The notes under the pieces were generated by a model. It was not told the DNA's origin. It saw only the letters and a program-made list of their open reading frames with translations, and did no database searches. A program made the translations under genes and the position numbers. Positions 1-7,123 of a stretch of 60,257 bases of DNA are shown here, one piece after another (within the stretch, counting starts at the first letter, position 1; each line of letters opens with the position of its first letter). Source of the DNA: a virus; the IMG/VR virus record IMGVR_UViG_3300027759_000010, positions 1-60,257 of that record. One strand, given 5' to 3'.

Positions 1-127
1 CTTGTACCCGCCGCCAGCAGCTTTATAACGTTTAGCCATCAATTGAGCTTTACGGGCCGACCACTCGCCAGCACCTGTACCCTGCACTGCGGCAGCTTTT
101 ACGCTGTTAAAAATACGCTTGCGTAGC
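1..127. repeat. Left copy of 127-bp terminal direct repeat
   Basis: Bases 1-127 are identical to 60131-60257. The exact length of 127 equals a common maximum k-mer of short-read assemblers. The likeliest reading is a circular assembly graph cut open, giving a unique genome of 60,130 bp, rather than a true packaged terminal repeat. Confidence 0.97.
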
Positions 128-240
128 TCGGGCTTGGTGTAGTTGCCAGCTTCGTTCACCTTAGATTTCACTGCGCCACCCTCTTTGTACTGGGTGAAGT
201 CAGTGTTATCCCGGCGAGTTTTACGCTTGCCCTTGGGCAT
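1..240 (-). CDS. Small basic virion-associated protein, 5' part (gene spans the circular junction)
   Basis: ATG at 240 on the minus strand reads 80 codons to base 1. Across the junction (60130 downward) it gains one Asp codon and a TGA at 60127-60125, giving an 81-aa protein. It is Lys/Arg-rich, begins MPKGKRKTRRDN, and ends in AGGGYKD. It belongs to a type of small basic protein common in the structural operons of uncultured phages; its function is unknown. The stop is followed almost directly by the ATG of the next gene at 60123, so the two are probably translationally coupled. A neighbour elsewhere in this cluster (1452-1775) is similarly basic. Confidence 0.85.
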   Translation of the reverse strand, partial: MPKGKRKTRRDNTDFTQYKEGGAVKSKVNEAGNYTKPELRKRIFNSVKAAAVQGTGAGEWSARKAQLMAKRYKAAGGGYK

Positions 241-284
241 TTTACTGGGGGAGATGGCTCCCATCCCACGGCTAGCTAGCATGA

Positions 285-701
285 CTACACCATCTTCCCA
301 CGGGTCTTACCCTTGGTGGCACAGCCATCAGCACGAGATGAAGCCGAGGACACTTTACCGCCTTTTTTCATATTTTTGCTGGCGTCTTCATAGGCTTTGT
401 TTGTACGCTCTTGCAATTTCATCTCAGCGGCGGCTTCACGGGCGCGGTCGGTAGAAGTTTTTTCAACCCCACGTGTTTCGCGCTTCATCTCAGCGGCGGC
501 TTCGGCTTCGCGTTTTTCTCGGGCATTTTGAATTAGCTTGCTGCCACCAATACCGCCAAGCATAGCTAATGCAGCGGGGCCCGCCACCTTGCCAACTGTT
601 TCAAGCGTACTTGAGCTACGAGCACCGCCGCCGCCCATACCTCCAGCACCGCCTCCCTCAAGCGTTTCTAACTCAGCTAGTTTTTGACGTATTTTTGGCA
701 T
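285..701 (-). CDS. Small structural-operon protein with C-terminal KGKTxGxMV tail
   Basis: 138 aa. A Gly-rich N-terminal third (about residues 16-60) contains a short hydrophobic stretch (AGPAALAMLGGIGG). The centre (about 60-115) is strongly charged and probably helical or coiled coil, rich in Glu, Arg, Lys and Ala. The C-terminus ends ADGCATKGKTRGKMV, nearly identical to the tail of the protein at 1452-1775. No enzyme motif is visible. Its place among late small genes between head and tail modules suggests a virion-associated or assembly role; this is inference. Confidence 0.8.
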   Translation of the reverse strand: MPKIRQKLAELETLEGGGAGGMGGGGARSSSTLETVGKVAGPAALAMLGGIGGSKLIQNAREKREAEAAAEMKRETRGVEKTSTDRAREAAAEMKLQERTNKAYEDASKNMKKGGKVSSASSRADGCATKGKTRGKMV

Positions 702-710
702 GATGGCTCC

Positions 711-1268
711 TTAGCAGGTTTTGCCGCCGCTCTTCATAGTGATCATCTTGCCTTTGGTTTTACCCTTAGACTCAATGCCGCCACCTTTAGCGTAGCCCAT
801 GCCACCCATGTTCATTTTCTTGGTCGCGCCGCCATGTTTCATTGCGCCTTTGCCATCAGCAGCAAAAGCTGGAATCTTTTTGCCGTCTTTCATGACCATA
901 GGCATACCGCCATCGGCCATACCGCCTTTTTTCATGCCCATCATGGAGGTCTTAGCCATAGGTGTAGGACTTTTCATGCCATCCTTAGCCATGCTCATAC
1001 CTTTTTTCATCACAGGTTTGCCCATATTTGTAGCCATAGTTTCACCGCCTTCTTTCATGATTGACATCTTGCCGTGAAGTGTCTTAGGTTTATTAACTTT
1101 TTGAAGGTCGGGGCGGGACGCATTAGTGTCCTTGCCAAACTTCATCCCCTTGCTCTCGCCGCTAAATTCCTTAGCAACCGATACCGGTACACCCGCAGCT
1201 TTTGCAAACTTGGGGTTGTGTGCAGCCGCATCCATGAACAGCTTTTGTTTTTCACTCGTTGCTGGCAT
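711..1268 (-). CDS. Met/Gly/Lys-rich protein with DUF3008-like N-terminus
   Basis: 185 aa. The N-terminus (MPATSEKQKLFMDAAAHNP) resembles DUF3008-type phage proteins, which begin MPxxSxxQxxFM. The rest is low complexity, dominated by Met, Lys and Gly with repeated MKKGGM and MKxG-type peptides, and ends KGKTKGKMITMKSGGKTC. The KGKTKGKM element matches tails of neighbouring proteins. The start overlaps the end of the gene at 1252-1455 by 17 bp, consistent with coupled translation. Function is unknown; a DNA-binding or virion-internal role is possible from its charge. Confidence 0.8.
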   Translation of the reverse strand: MPATSEKQKLFMDAAAHNPKFAKAAGVPVSVAKEFSGESKGMKFGKDTNASRPDLQKVNKPKTLHGKMSIMKEGGETMATNMGKPVMKKGMSMAKDGMKSPTPMAKTSMMGMKKGGMADGGMPMVMKDGKKIPAFAADGKGAMKHGGATKKMNMGGMGYAKGGGIESKGKTKGKMITMKSGGKTC

Positions 1269-1455
1269 CTTTTTTCCTGCGGATTATTTCAGCAAAAGGT
1301 TTACCTGCAATCATTTCAGTGATCCGCATGCCTGTCCACACAATCGTAAACAGCGCGGCAACCGCAGGTAGCAGTTGCATTAACGTACCAATAGCCGTAA
1401 CAGCGGCGACGCCATCCGCTACATGCTTTAGGGTTTCAACGTTTGCTTGGTTCAT
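1252..1455 (-). CDS. Small membrane protein, possible holin
   Basis: 67 aa. A long hydrophobic region at about residues 14-46 (ADGVAAVTAIGTLMQLLPAV onward) could form one long or two short membrane helices, followed by a basic C-terminus (RRKKDASNE). Size and topology fit small phage holins, but a second holin-like candidate lies in the lysis block at 49800-50297, so assignment is open. It overlaps the neighbouring genes at both ends (4 bp with 1452-1775, 17 bp with 711-1268). Confidence 0.75.
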   Translation of the reverse strand: MNQANVETLKHVADGVAAVTAIGTLMQLLPAVAALFTIVWTGMRITEMIAGKPFAEIIRRKKDASNE

Positions 1456-1775
1456 ACCATACGCCCTTTTGTCTTGCCTTTGGTAGCGCAGCCGTCAGCC
1501 GCAGTTACATAACCGCCTTCTGCACAGTTCCAAGCCCGCAGGCTCTTATTGATGCGTGAATTCGGGTCGTTGGCCGTCTTGGCGCTGGTCAGCTTCTTCT
1601 TCATGCCTTCCATACGGGCGCAGAAAGAGTCGCGCCTGCTGCCGCCCTCGGGCTGGGGTGCTTTCAACCCCGGCTTGCCCGGATTGGCTTTGTTGTAAGA
1701 CGCACGGCCCTTGGCGTTCAAGCCACCCTTTGGGTTCTTGCCTTCTTTGCGAGTCCATGCTGCTGATTTAGCCAT
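1452..1775 (-). CDS. DUF6321-like small basic protein
   Basis: 107 aa. The N-terminal 80 residues have the pattern of DUF6321 proteins of phages: W-x-RKEGKNPKGGLNAKGRASYN, then QPEGGSRRDSFCARM and NDPNSRINKSLRAWNC. The C-terminus ADGCATKGKTKGRMV matches the tail of the 285-701 product. The biochemical role of DUF6321 is not established. The late-operon position and strong positive charge suggest it accompanies DNA or capsid assembly (inference). Confidence 0.85.
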   Translation of the reverse strand: MAKSAAWTRKEGKNPKGGLNAKGRASYNKANPGKPGLKAPQPEGGSRRDSFCARMEGMKKKLTSAKTANDPNSRINKSLRAWNCAEGGYVTAADGCATKGKTKGRMV

Positions 1776-1776
1776 G

Positions 1777-2256
1777 TTACTGGCCTACAGTTACGGTAGT
1801 GTTGAGTTCCAGAGGTTCCCAACGTAGATAATGCCGCCAAGTACCTGTGGTAGAACCTACTGCAATTACAATTTTAATAGCCCCAGCAGGTACGCGCACT
1901 CCACGGGAAGAGGTGTTTAGCAACACTCCCGATAAATTCTGCCCCGGATTCTCACCCAGTGCACTTGTAGCGGTCAAGATAACTGAATACCCCGGAGCCG
2001 TATTTGCCAAAGTAGTAGACGCAGCGGATAAATCTACCGTCTGTGGAGAAGCTGCGGCTGTTACATAAGTAAACTTCAGCGTGGATGCCGTGGCATTGTT
2101 AAGCGTAACGCATTCAGATACAAGACTTACGATCTGAATACTTCCAGTAACCGTAAAAATTGTGTCCCCAGTAACCATTACCTTGGCCCCGGTCTTGGCT
2201 GTGTGGTCTGAAGGCTCGCCTAAACCAGCAACAGGGTAGTTAATTGAGACTGCCAT
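1777..2256 (-). CDS. Putative virion structural protein, beta-rich
   Basis: 159 aa, rich in Thr, Ser, Val and Ala with alternating hydrophobic residues, typical of beta-sandwich virion proteins. There is no signal peptide or catalytic motif. It follows the 108-aa protein by 2 bp, in a run of structural genes after the major capsid gene. Probably a head decoration or accessory protein; assigned by context only. Confidence 0.8.
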   Translation of the reverse strand: MAVSINYPVAGLGEPSDHTAKTGAKVMVTGDTIFTVTGSIQIVSLVSECVTLNNATASTLKFTYVTAAASPQTVDLSAASTTLANTAPGYSVILTATSALGENPGQNLSGVLLNTSSRGVRVPAGAIKIVIAVGSTTGTWRHYLRWEPLELNTTVTVGQ

Positions 2257-2258
2257 GA

Positions 2259-2585
2259 TTAACCTTTCATGTACACGGTAACCGTAGCCGTTGAACCCGA
2301 TATTGACGATACATTAGCTCGGTAGTACTCGTACGTGTTAGCGCAAGCAAACCCATCAGACGTAGCCGAAGTGCCAAGCACCAAAGTAATCGTGCCTAAA
2401 GTAATGTAGTTTGTCCCGTCATTACTGACTTGAATCAGAATAACTGCTGCCCCTGTGCTACTGGCAACTGTTCCTGTGGCTTGAAAGCTGTGCTGGACGT
2501 ATGTCGCTAATGCCGTGGTATCACGGGGATTCCATGCTGTGCCAGCGCCTGTTGTTGTAGCCGCATTAAGTAGTATCTGTGCCAT
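2259..2585 (-). CDS. Putative virion structural protein, beta-rich
   Basis: 108 aa. Thr/Ser/Ala-rich, with a central segment (VSNDGTNYITLGTIT) reminiscent of small beta-sandwich decoration domains. It overlaps the end of the 55-aa coiled-coil gene by 20 bp. Function is unrecognised; a capsid or tail surface role is inferred from neighbours. Confidence 0.8.
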   Translation of the reverse strand: MAQILLNAATTTGAGTAWNPRDTTALATYVQHSFQATGTVASSTGAAVILIQVSNDGTNYITLGTITLVLGTSATSDGFACANTYEYYRANVSSISGSTATVTVYMKG

Positions 2586-2733
2586 CTTGTTGCTCCGGTG
2601 CGTCTAGCCTGTTTATCAGCATCTTGTACGCTTGGATTGTGCCTTGAGCTTGGATTAGAAAGTTTTGGGCTTTCTGGGCTTCAGTCTCAAGGTCACGAAT
2701 CTCAGTCTCCAAGAATTCCTTGGTAATTTGCAT
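2566..2733 (-). CDS. Short coiled-coil protein (55 aa)
   Basis: ATG at 2733 reads 55 codons to TAA at 2568-2566. The sequence begins MQITKEFLETEIRDLETEAQ and continues as one charged amphipathic helix rich in Glu and Gln, ending with Asp/Thr. The start shares its first base with the stop of the 200-aa structural gene upstream (TAATG-type coupling), and its end overlaps the next start by 20 bp. Similar short coiled-coil genes sit at this position in many uncultured marine phages. A scaffold or chaperone-like role is possible but unproven. Confidence 0.8.
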   Translation of the reverse strand: MQITKEFLETEIRDLETEAQKAQNFLIQAQGTIQAYKMLINRLDAPEQQDGTDTT

Positions 2734-3335
2734 TATGCAAACGTAGCGTAAGCAGGGACGTAGTACACAGTGCCGCCGATCATGACTTTGATCGCTTTAG
2801 ACACAGTAGTCACGCTGGTTGCTGTAGGCGCAATCGTAGCTGCGGGAGCGGTGTCAATATTCATCAACAAAGGAATTTCGCCAGTGTTTGCACCACTGTC
2901 AGTCACGCGAATGAACGAGGCTGTTGCTGGCAAAGTGGCATTAACTGTGTAGTTGGTATCCAACTGAATCACAGCCAAAGTACCGCCGGGAGTACCGTCA
3001 GTGCCGCCCAGAGTAGCACGAATTGCGTTAGCAGCGCCAGAAATACTGGCTGAAGCGCCATCAATTTCCAAAGAAATGTGAGCACCGTTGATTGTGCCTG
3101 CAGTGGCGGCAGATGCACCCGTTACAACAGAGAAAGCACGGAGCGTTTCGCCTGAACCTGTAGAGGTAAAGGTAAGTTTGTTGTAGCTTAAACGTGTATC
3201 GCCAGATGCTGCGGACGTTGTAGCAAATGCAGCGTTAACGTTTTCTGCTGTAGTTACAGCAAGGGGAGAAGCGGAAGTGCCCGTATCAAAGCCGTTGTTA
3301 GATACGACTGGGCCGGAGAACGTGGTGGTTGCCAT
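2733..3335 (-). CDS. Putative head decoration/structural protein
   Basis: 200 aa, very rich in Ala, Thr, Ser and Gly, with a C-terminus IKVMIGGTVYYVPAYATFA typical of short beta-strand virion proteins. A Shine-Dalgarno AAGGA lies about 7 nt before the ATG. It is the first gene after the terminator that follows the major capsid gene, so it is expressed by readthrough or from an unrecognised promoter at 3336-3434. It probably decorates or stabilises the capsid. Confidence 0.82.
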   Translation of the reverse strand: MATTTFSGPVVSNNGFDTGTSASPLAVTTAENVNAAFATTSAASGDTRLSYNKLTFTSTGSGETLRAFSVVTGASAATAGTINGAHISLEIDGASASISGAANAIRATLGGTDGTPGGTLAVIQLDTNYTVNATLPATASFIRVTDSGANTGEIPLLMNIDTAPAATIAPTATSVTTVSKAIKVMIGGTVYYVPAYATFA

Positions 3336-3362
3336 GATTGTTTCCTTACATGCAAGTTAGGC

Positions 3363-3401
3363 GTATCAGTCTGCATGTCGTCAGCCGGGACTGTCTGATA
3401 C
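3363..3401. repeat. Inverted repeat downstream of capsid terminator
   Basis: GTATCAG at 3363-3369 is matched by CTGATAC at 3395-3401, giving a 7-bp stem around 25 nt. It lies between the capsid terminator and the start of the 200-aa gene, so it would form in that gene's leader RNA or act as a protein site. Confidence 0.45.
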
Positions 3402-3434
3402 ACCGGAAAGCCCGGAATGAAGTCAATATACACC

Positions 3435-3463
3435 AAAAGAAAAGGGGGCACAAGGCCCCCCTT
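3435..3463 (-). terminator. Intrinsic terminator after major capsid gene
   Basis: On the minus strand AAGGGGG (3463-3457) pairs with CCCCCTT (3448-3442) around an 8-nt loop. It is followed by TTTTCTTTT (3443-3435). It starts about 21 bp after the capsid stop and would reduce transcription of downstream late genes relative to capsid. Confidence 0.85.
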
Positions 3464-3483
3464 CAAATATTCCCGAAGAAATA

Positions 3484-4401
3484 TTAGGTCGAACCGGACG
3501 AGCCGAACATGCCCAATGGGTCAGACCAGCCGAAGCTGTAACGCTCACGGGACTTGTAACGCACGTTACCGGTGTCAAAGTCACCGTCCATCTTGTTCTC
3601 CAGAGGAGAGCGGATGAAGTGCTTCAAACCGTTAGGCACGTCGGTGCACAAGAACCAAGCGTTTGTGTCGGTCAAGTAGTTGTTGACTGTGTAGCCTTCA
3701 GGGATAGAACCGTTGTTTTTCAACGCATTAATATCATTGTCAGCAGTACCAACACGCAGTGAAGTCTCAAGCAAACGAGTTGCCGTGAACTGCAATGCAG
3801 GTGGAACAATCAGCTTCTTAGGCTTGCCAGCAATCAGCAAACCACGCTCATCAGTCCAAGCAGCGATCTGGATAACGGCGGCTTCCAAAGAAGTCTCGTT
3901 TAGGTCAGCTTGAGTAGATGGGGTATTGCTGTTAGTACCACCGGAGATCAAGGGGTGTGCTGTACTAAACAGAGGAACGCCATCACCACCGTAATAAACG
4001 GCAGAGTTAGTGAAACCATTGTTCAAAACAGCAGCAGCTTTAACCTGCTTGGTGTAGGCCATAGCGCGAGCCAAAGCTTTGGTGTAACGGGCTGACAACG
4101 AGTCATACAAGTTGTCTTCCACAGCTTCTTCAGTGATGGAGAAACCCAAAGCGATAGTTTCGTGGTTGTAACGAGTTGTCCATGCTTCTTGTGCATTGTC
4201 GTAAGCGATGGCAGAGCCCTCGTTCTTAACAGGTGCGGCAGAGAAGCCAGACAGTTTCGTTTCTTCTTCGAACGAACGCTCTGAAGTTTCGGTTTCATAA
4301 ATTTCTTTATGTTGTTCACCGTAACGAGCGTACTCCATACCAAACAAAGCGTTCAGGCCGGGAAGAAGTTCTTTAAGTAGTTGTGCGCGTGAAATAGCCA
4401 T
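3484..4401 (-). CDS. Major capsid protein (Mu gpT-like family)
   Basis: 305 aa. The N-terminal region contains a charged stretch (KEIYETETSERSFEEETKLSGF). The core carries ETIALGFSITEEAVEDNLYD and a FSTAHPL segment, both characteristic of Mu gpT-type major head subunits, which form the HK97-fold shell. A strong Shine-Dalgarno (AAGGAG, spacing about 8) precedes the ATG, as expected for the most abundant virion protein. It lies directly after the decoration gene and before a strong terminator. Fold assignment is from family resemblance. Confidence 0.9.
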   Translation of the reverse strand: MAISRAQLLKELLPGLNALFGMEYARYGEQHKEIYETETSERSFEEETKLSGFSAAPVKNEGSAIAYDNAQEAWTTRYNHETIALGFSITEEAVEDNLYDSLSARYTKALARAMAYTKQVKAAAVLNNGFTNSAVYYGGDGVPLFSTAHPLISGGTNSNTPSTQADLNETSLEAAVIQIAAWTDERGLLIAGKPKKLIVPPALQFTATRLLETSLRVGTADNDINALKNNGSIPEGYTVNNYLTDTNAWFLCTDVPNGLKHFIRSPLENKMDGDFDTGNVRYKSRERYSFGWSDPLGMFGSSGST

Positions 4402-4413
4402 GATTTATGCTCC

Positions 4414-5019
4414 TTATACGCCAGTAGCGTTGTTGTACTGATGCATAGTCGCATTGATCTTAACGATAACTTCAGGGAAGACATCGGCGGCAGTGGCGGT
4501 TTCCCGAACTACATCAATGATACGAATAGGCAGAGTATTGGTTGTCGCAGTAGTAGCCAGAATAGCCACTTTGGAATTACCCGTCGTGGCGCTTCCTGCG
4601 TTCTGTACCAACGTGGCGTTATTCCCGATGGCGGAAATGCCAACACCGGTAATAACAGTCGTACCAGACACAACAGCTACTTGGAACAGCGTATCAGGAT
4701 CATCTGCAACAACTGCAAAAATCAACGTGCCAGACTTGACTTGCTGGCTCGCTGGATAAAATTGCTGTTGCTGAATTTGACCTGTCGAAGCGTTAGTAAA
4801 ACTTACACCAAGAAAAATACCGCAAGGCGTGGCAGTTGTTGTGCCCGTGTCTAGCTCGATAGTTCCATCAGAGATACGTTTTACCAAATCACCATAGAAA
4901 ATGCTAGTGGCATAACCACTCGCAATCTGCATCAGGCGGGTTGCGCCTGCAAATACCTGTCCACCTATTAGGTTTACAGGCTTTAGACCGTAAGGGGCCG
5001 AGACTGTAGGATAAGCCAT
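4414..5019 (-). CDS. Capsid decoration/accessory structural protein
   Basis: 201 aa, beginning MAYPTVSAPYGLKPVNLIGG, the signature opening of a structural family found next to capsid genes in many uncultured aquatic phages. It is rich in Thr, Val and Ala, with repeated small-residue beta segments. GGAG lies 7 nt before the ATG. Position immediately upstream of the major capsid gene fits a head decoration or stabilisation role. Confidence 0.85.
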   Translation of the reverse strand: MAYPTVSAPYGLKPVNLIGGQVFAGATRLMQIASGYATSIFYGDLVKRISDGTIELDTGTTTATPCGIFLGVSFTNASTGQIQQQQFYPASQQVKSGTLIFAVVADDPDTLFQVAVVSGTTVITGVGISAIGNNATLVQNAGSATTGNSKVAILATTATTNTLPIRIIDVVRETATAADVFPEVIVKINATMHQYNNATGV

Positions 5020-5036
5020 TTAAGACTCCTATAAAT

Positions 5037-5510
5037 TTAAGTACCAGAACCGAAAGTAACCTTAGTTTTTCTCTCCGAAAAGAGAGGCATCCTAGGATCA
5101 TTTTCACGAAGGAAATTGTTATCTACCGAGTCAATCTGAGACTTATTTTGCTTGTCGTAATATTCGGCACGCTGTTTTAAGAACTCTTCAGGAATACGGC
5201 ACAACAACAACCCACCAATCTCAATACCGCCTTTAAAGCGGCCTTCAACGGTGGCGTGCATCATAAGCTCGGGATAATCTTCTGCTTTGCAGGGTTCATA
5301 TCCTTCACGTAACTTTGAAGAAATATTACTAGGATCAGCCACGCCCAATGTGCTAGTGCGGATATACCTGTGCTTCCAACCGGGACGGTCTTCGGGCATG
5401 GGCAGTGTCTCAGGCGGACGCCACGCTTCAGGGCGTTGAGTCATTGCACGAGAATCCACTTCACGAGCGTTACGGTTTTGTGTCTTTCCAGACGATAAAA
5501 CTTGATCCAT
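5037..5510 (-). CDS. Conserved phage protein in head operon, unknown function
   Basis: 157 aa, hydrophilic. It has a central motif DPSNISSKLREGYEPCKAED followed by a predicted helix containing EEFLKQRAEYYDKQNKSQ. The start overlaps the scaffold stop by one base (TAATG), and AGAGGTG provides the ribosome site. Members of this family sit between scaffold and decoration genes in related phages. It may be an assembly cofactor; there is no visible enzymatic motif. Confidence 0.82.
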   Translation of the reverse strand: MDQVLSSGKTQNRNAREVDSRAMTQRPEAWRPPETLPMPEDRPGWKHRYIRTSTLGVADPSNISSKLREGYEPCKAEDYPELMMHATVEGRFKGGIEIGGLLLCRIPEEFLKQRAEYYDKQNKSQIDSVDNNFLRENDPRMPLFSERKTKVTFGSGT

Positions 5511-6514
5511 TATTCACCTCTTCTTAGTTGAGCAACCTGTTTAGCGTATTCTTCCAAAGGAACCCCAAGGCGGCGAGCTATCGCTGCTTCAGATGCCTTT
5601 AGCCTAATACGATTAGGCGGAGTGCTACGGGAGGCGGGTGCCACCACGTTAGCGGGCTTTGTTGCACGGCGTTGGGTTTCACCCTCGTAAGCCGGTTCGG
5701 ATACCTTTTTCGAAGGAGTATCATCTTCATAGCTCTGGGTATCATCTTCATAATACTCAGGAAATCGTCTACGCATTGTAGCGTCTACTCGTTTGTAGTA
5801 GTCATCAGACCCCACAAAGTCAGCACCTTGTTCCTTAGCCAGCTTCTGATGCAACCCGAGGGCGGAAGCTGTCATTTCAGGATCAGTGCCAAACCAAGTG
5901 TTTTTCTGCATCCAACGCTGGTCGCGCTGTGACACATTAGGCTGATTTGTACTACGTTGTTGTATTTGTACACCTTTTTCTTGGGCTTGTAAAGGCCTCA
6001 TGTTCTGAACTTTATCCAAATTCAGTGTTGCCCGCGAAACATCTGCCTGTGCATCTACTACAGCATCAGAATCCCCGGACTCATAAGCCTCTTTGTATTT
6101 TTTCTTGGCACTCTCAAATTCCAACTCAGCGGAACTTTTTGATTGCTCAATATACGCCATTGACCCAAGCTCAACTTGTTGCTGTAGCCTGCGGTTTTGA
6201 TCCCACAATTGCTTGGTCATCTTCTCAGCCGCCTCGCGTTCACGCAGTGCTTCTTCCTTAGCACGGCGCTCGTCGTGGTAGCCTTTTCCTAATTTCTTAA
6301 TGCGGGCCTGAACTTTTTCGTCGTATTCGGACAGTTCACCGTCAGTAACGTCCTCTACCTGTACTTTCATGGGCTTTCGGCCACGATCTTCCAGCGGAGT
6401 ATCGTCTTCAATTTCTACTTCAAAGCCATCGTCTTCTACTACGGGTTTACCCTTAGTTTCATCGGCTTCATGAGGAAACTTAAATTCCTCGTCTTTTACT
6501 TCAGCTTGTGCCAT
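5510..6514 (-). CDS. Putative scaffolding protein
   Basis: 334 aa, highly charged. The N-terminal 70 residues are very acidic (VEDDGFEVEIEDDTPLEDRG). A long predicted coiled coil (about residues 75-190) is rich in Lys, Glu, Arg and Gln. The C-terminus is basic (RIRLKASEAAIARRLG onward), as expected for a scaffold tail that binds coat protein. Length, composition and position between portal and coat genes match internal scaffolding proteins of P22-type phages. No protease motif is seen. Confidence 0.82.
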   Translation of the reverse strand: MAQAEVKDEEFKFPHEADETKGKPVVEDDGFEVEIEDDTPLEDRGRKPMKVQVEDVTDGELSEYDEKVQARIKKLGKGYHDERRAKEEALREREAAEKMTKQLWDQNRRLQQQVELGSMAYIEQSKSSAELEFESAKKKYKEAYESGDSDAVVDAQADVSRATLNLDKVQNMRPLQAQEKGVQIQQRSTNQPNVSQRDQRWMQKNTWFGTDPEMTASALGLHQKLAKEQGADFVGSDDYYKRVDATMRRRFPEYYEDDTQSYEDDTPSKKVSEPAYEGETQRRATKPANVVAPASRSTPPNRIRLKASEAAIARRLGVPLEEYAKQVAQLRRGE

Positions 6515-6526
6515 GTATTAGCTCCT

Positions 6527-6931
6527 TTATGATGCACGCGAAATACCACGCGGGTCTTCCACAACTGCTTCAACCGAATCATCATTAATGAGACGGAATT
6601 CACGACCGTGGATTTTCAGGCGAGTTCCTGAATTGGGGCGGACGACGACAAAGTCACCTTCCTTGCACGAGGGGCCAGAGGGAAACCGGCTCTCGTCTTT
6701 GTAGCAGTCAGGGCCAAGCTTTACTACAAACAGCACTGGGGTCAGTACCTCTTCGTAGTGCATAGTCTGACTAGATTTAACTAGCGCACTGTCTTCATAC
6801 TCTTCGGATGCGTCGGGGACGACACAAAGCATCATGAACCTTTTCGGGTCAGGCAACTGTTTGGCTTTTTGTTCAGGCGTCTTATTCAGAATACCCGACA
6901 AATCTACCGCAGCGACATCAAAATCAGTCAT
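6527..6931 (-). CDS. GroES-like co-chaperonin
   Basis: 134 aa from ATG 6931, chosen because GGAGA lies just upstream and ATGA overlaps the previous stop; a longer reading starts at 6967. Residues about 30-130 carry the Cpn10-like pattern of phage co-chaperonins: RFMMLCVVPDASEEYEDSAL, a mobile-loop-like SALVKSSQ segment, then VLFVVKLGPDCYKDESRFP, CKEGDFVVVRPNSGTR and EFRLINDDSVEAVVEDPRGI. GroES caps the host GroEL folding chamber; a phage version would favour folding of phage proteins such as coat. No GroEL gene is present, so it must use host GroEL. Confidence 0.82.
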   Translation of the reverse strand: MTDFDVAAVDLSGILNKTPEQKAKQLPDPKRFMMLCVVPDASEEYEDSALVKSSQTMHYEEVLTPVLFVVKLGPDCYKDESRFPSGPSCKEGDFVVVRPNSGTRLKIHGREFRLINDDSVEAVVEDPRGISRAS

Positions 6932-7121
6932 CACTAGTCTCCATTTTTTGCACGAGGTCATTGACAAAATTTTCTGCGTGAGTCAGACCCCGGATGACCC
7001 CACAGACATGACGATACTCGTCAAAAGTTTTAGCTCCTCCTCCATTGAGGAAGGTTTGTTGATCGCTTCGGAGCTTGTCAATCTCTTTAGCGATGTGCGC
7101 CAACAGTTTGTAGTCGTTCAA
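6924..7121 (-). CDS. Small conserved protein, TTG start
   Basis: 65 aa. The only suitable start is TTG at 7121, with AAGGAG 5 nt upstream, overlapping nothing but abutting the portal stop (7124-7126). The sequence (MNDYKLLAHIAKEIDKLRSD, then GGAKTFDEYRHVCGVIRGL) is a predominantly helical protein with homologues in the same position in uncultured aquatic phages. It ends within the co-chaperonin start by ATGA-type overlap. Function is unknown. Confidence 0.82.
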   Translation of the reverse strand: MNDYKLLAHIAKEIDKLRSDQQTFLNGGGAKTFDEYRHVCGVIRGLTHAENFVNDLVQKMETSDD

Positions 7122-7123
7122 CG

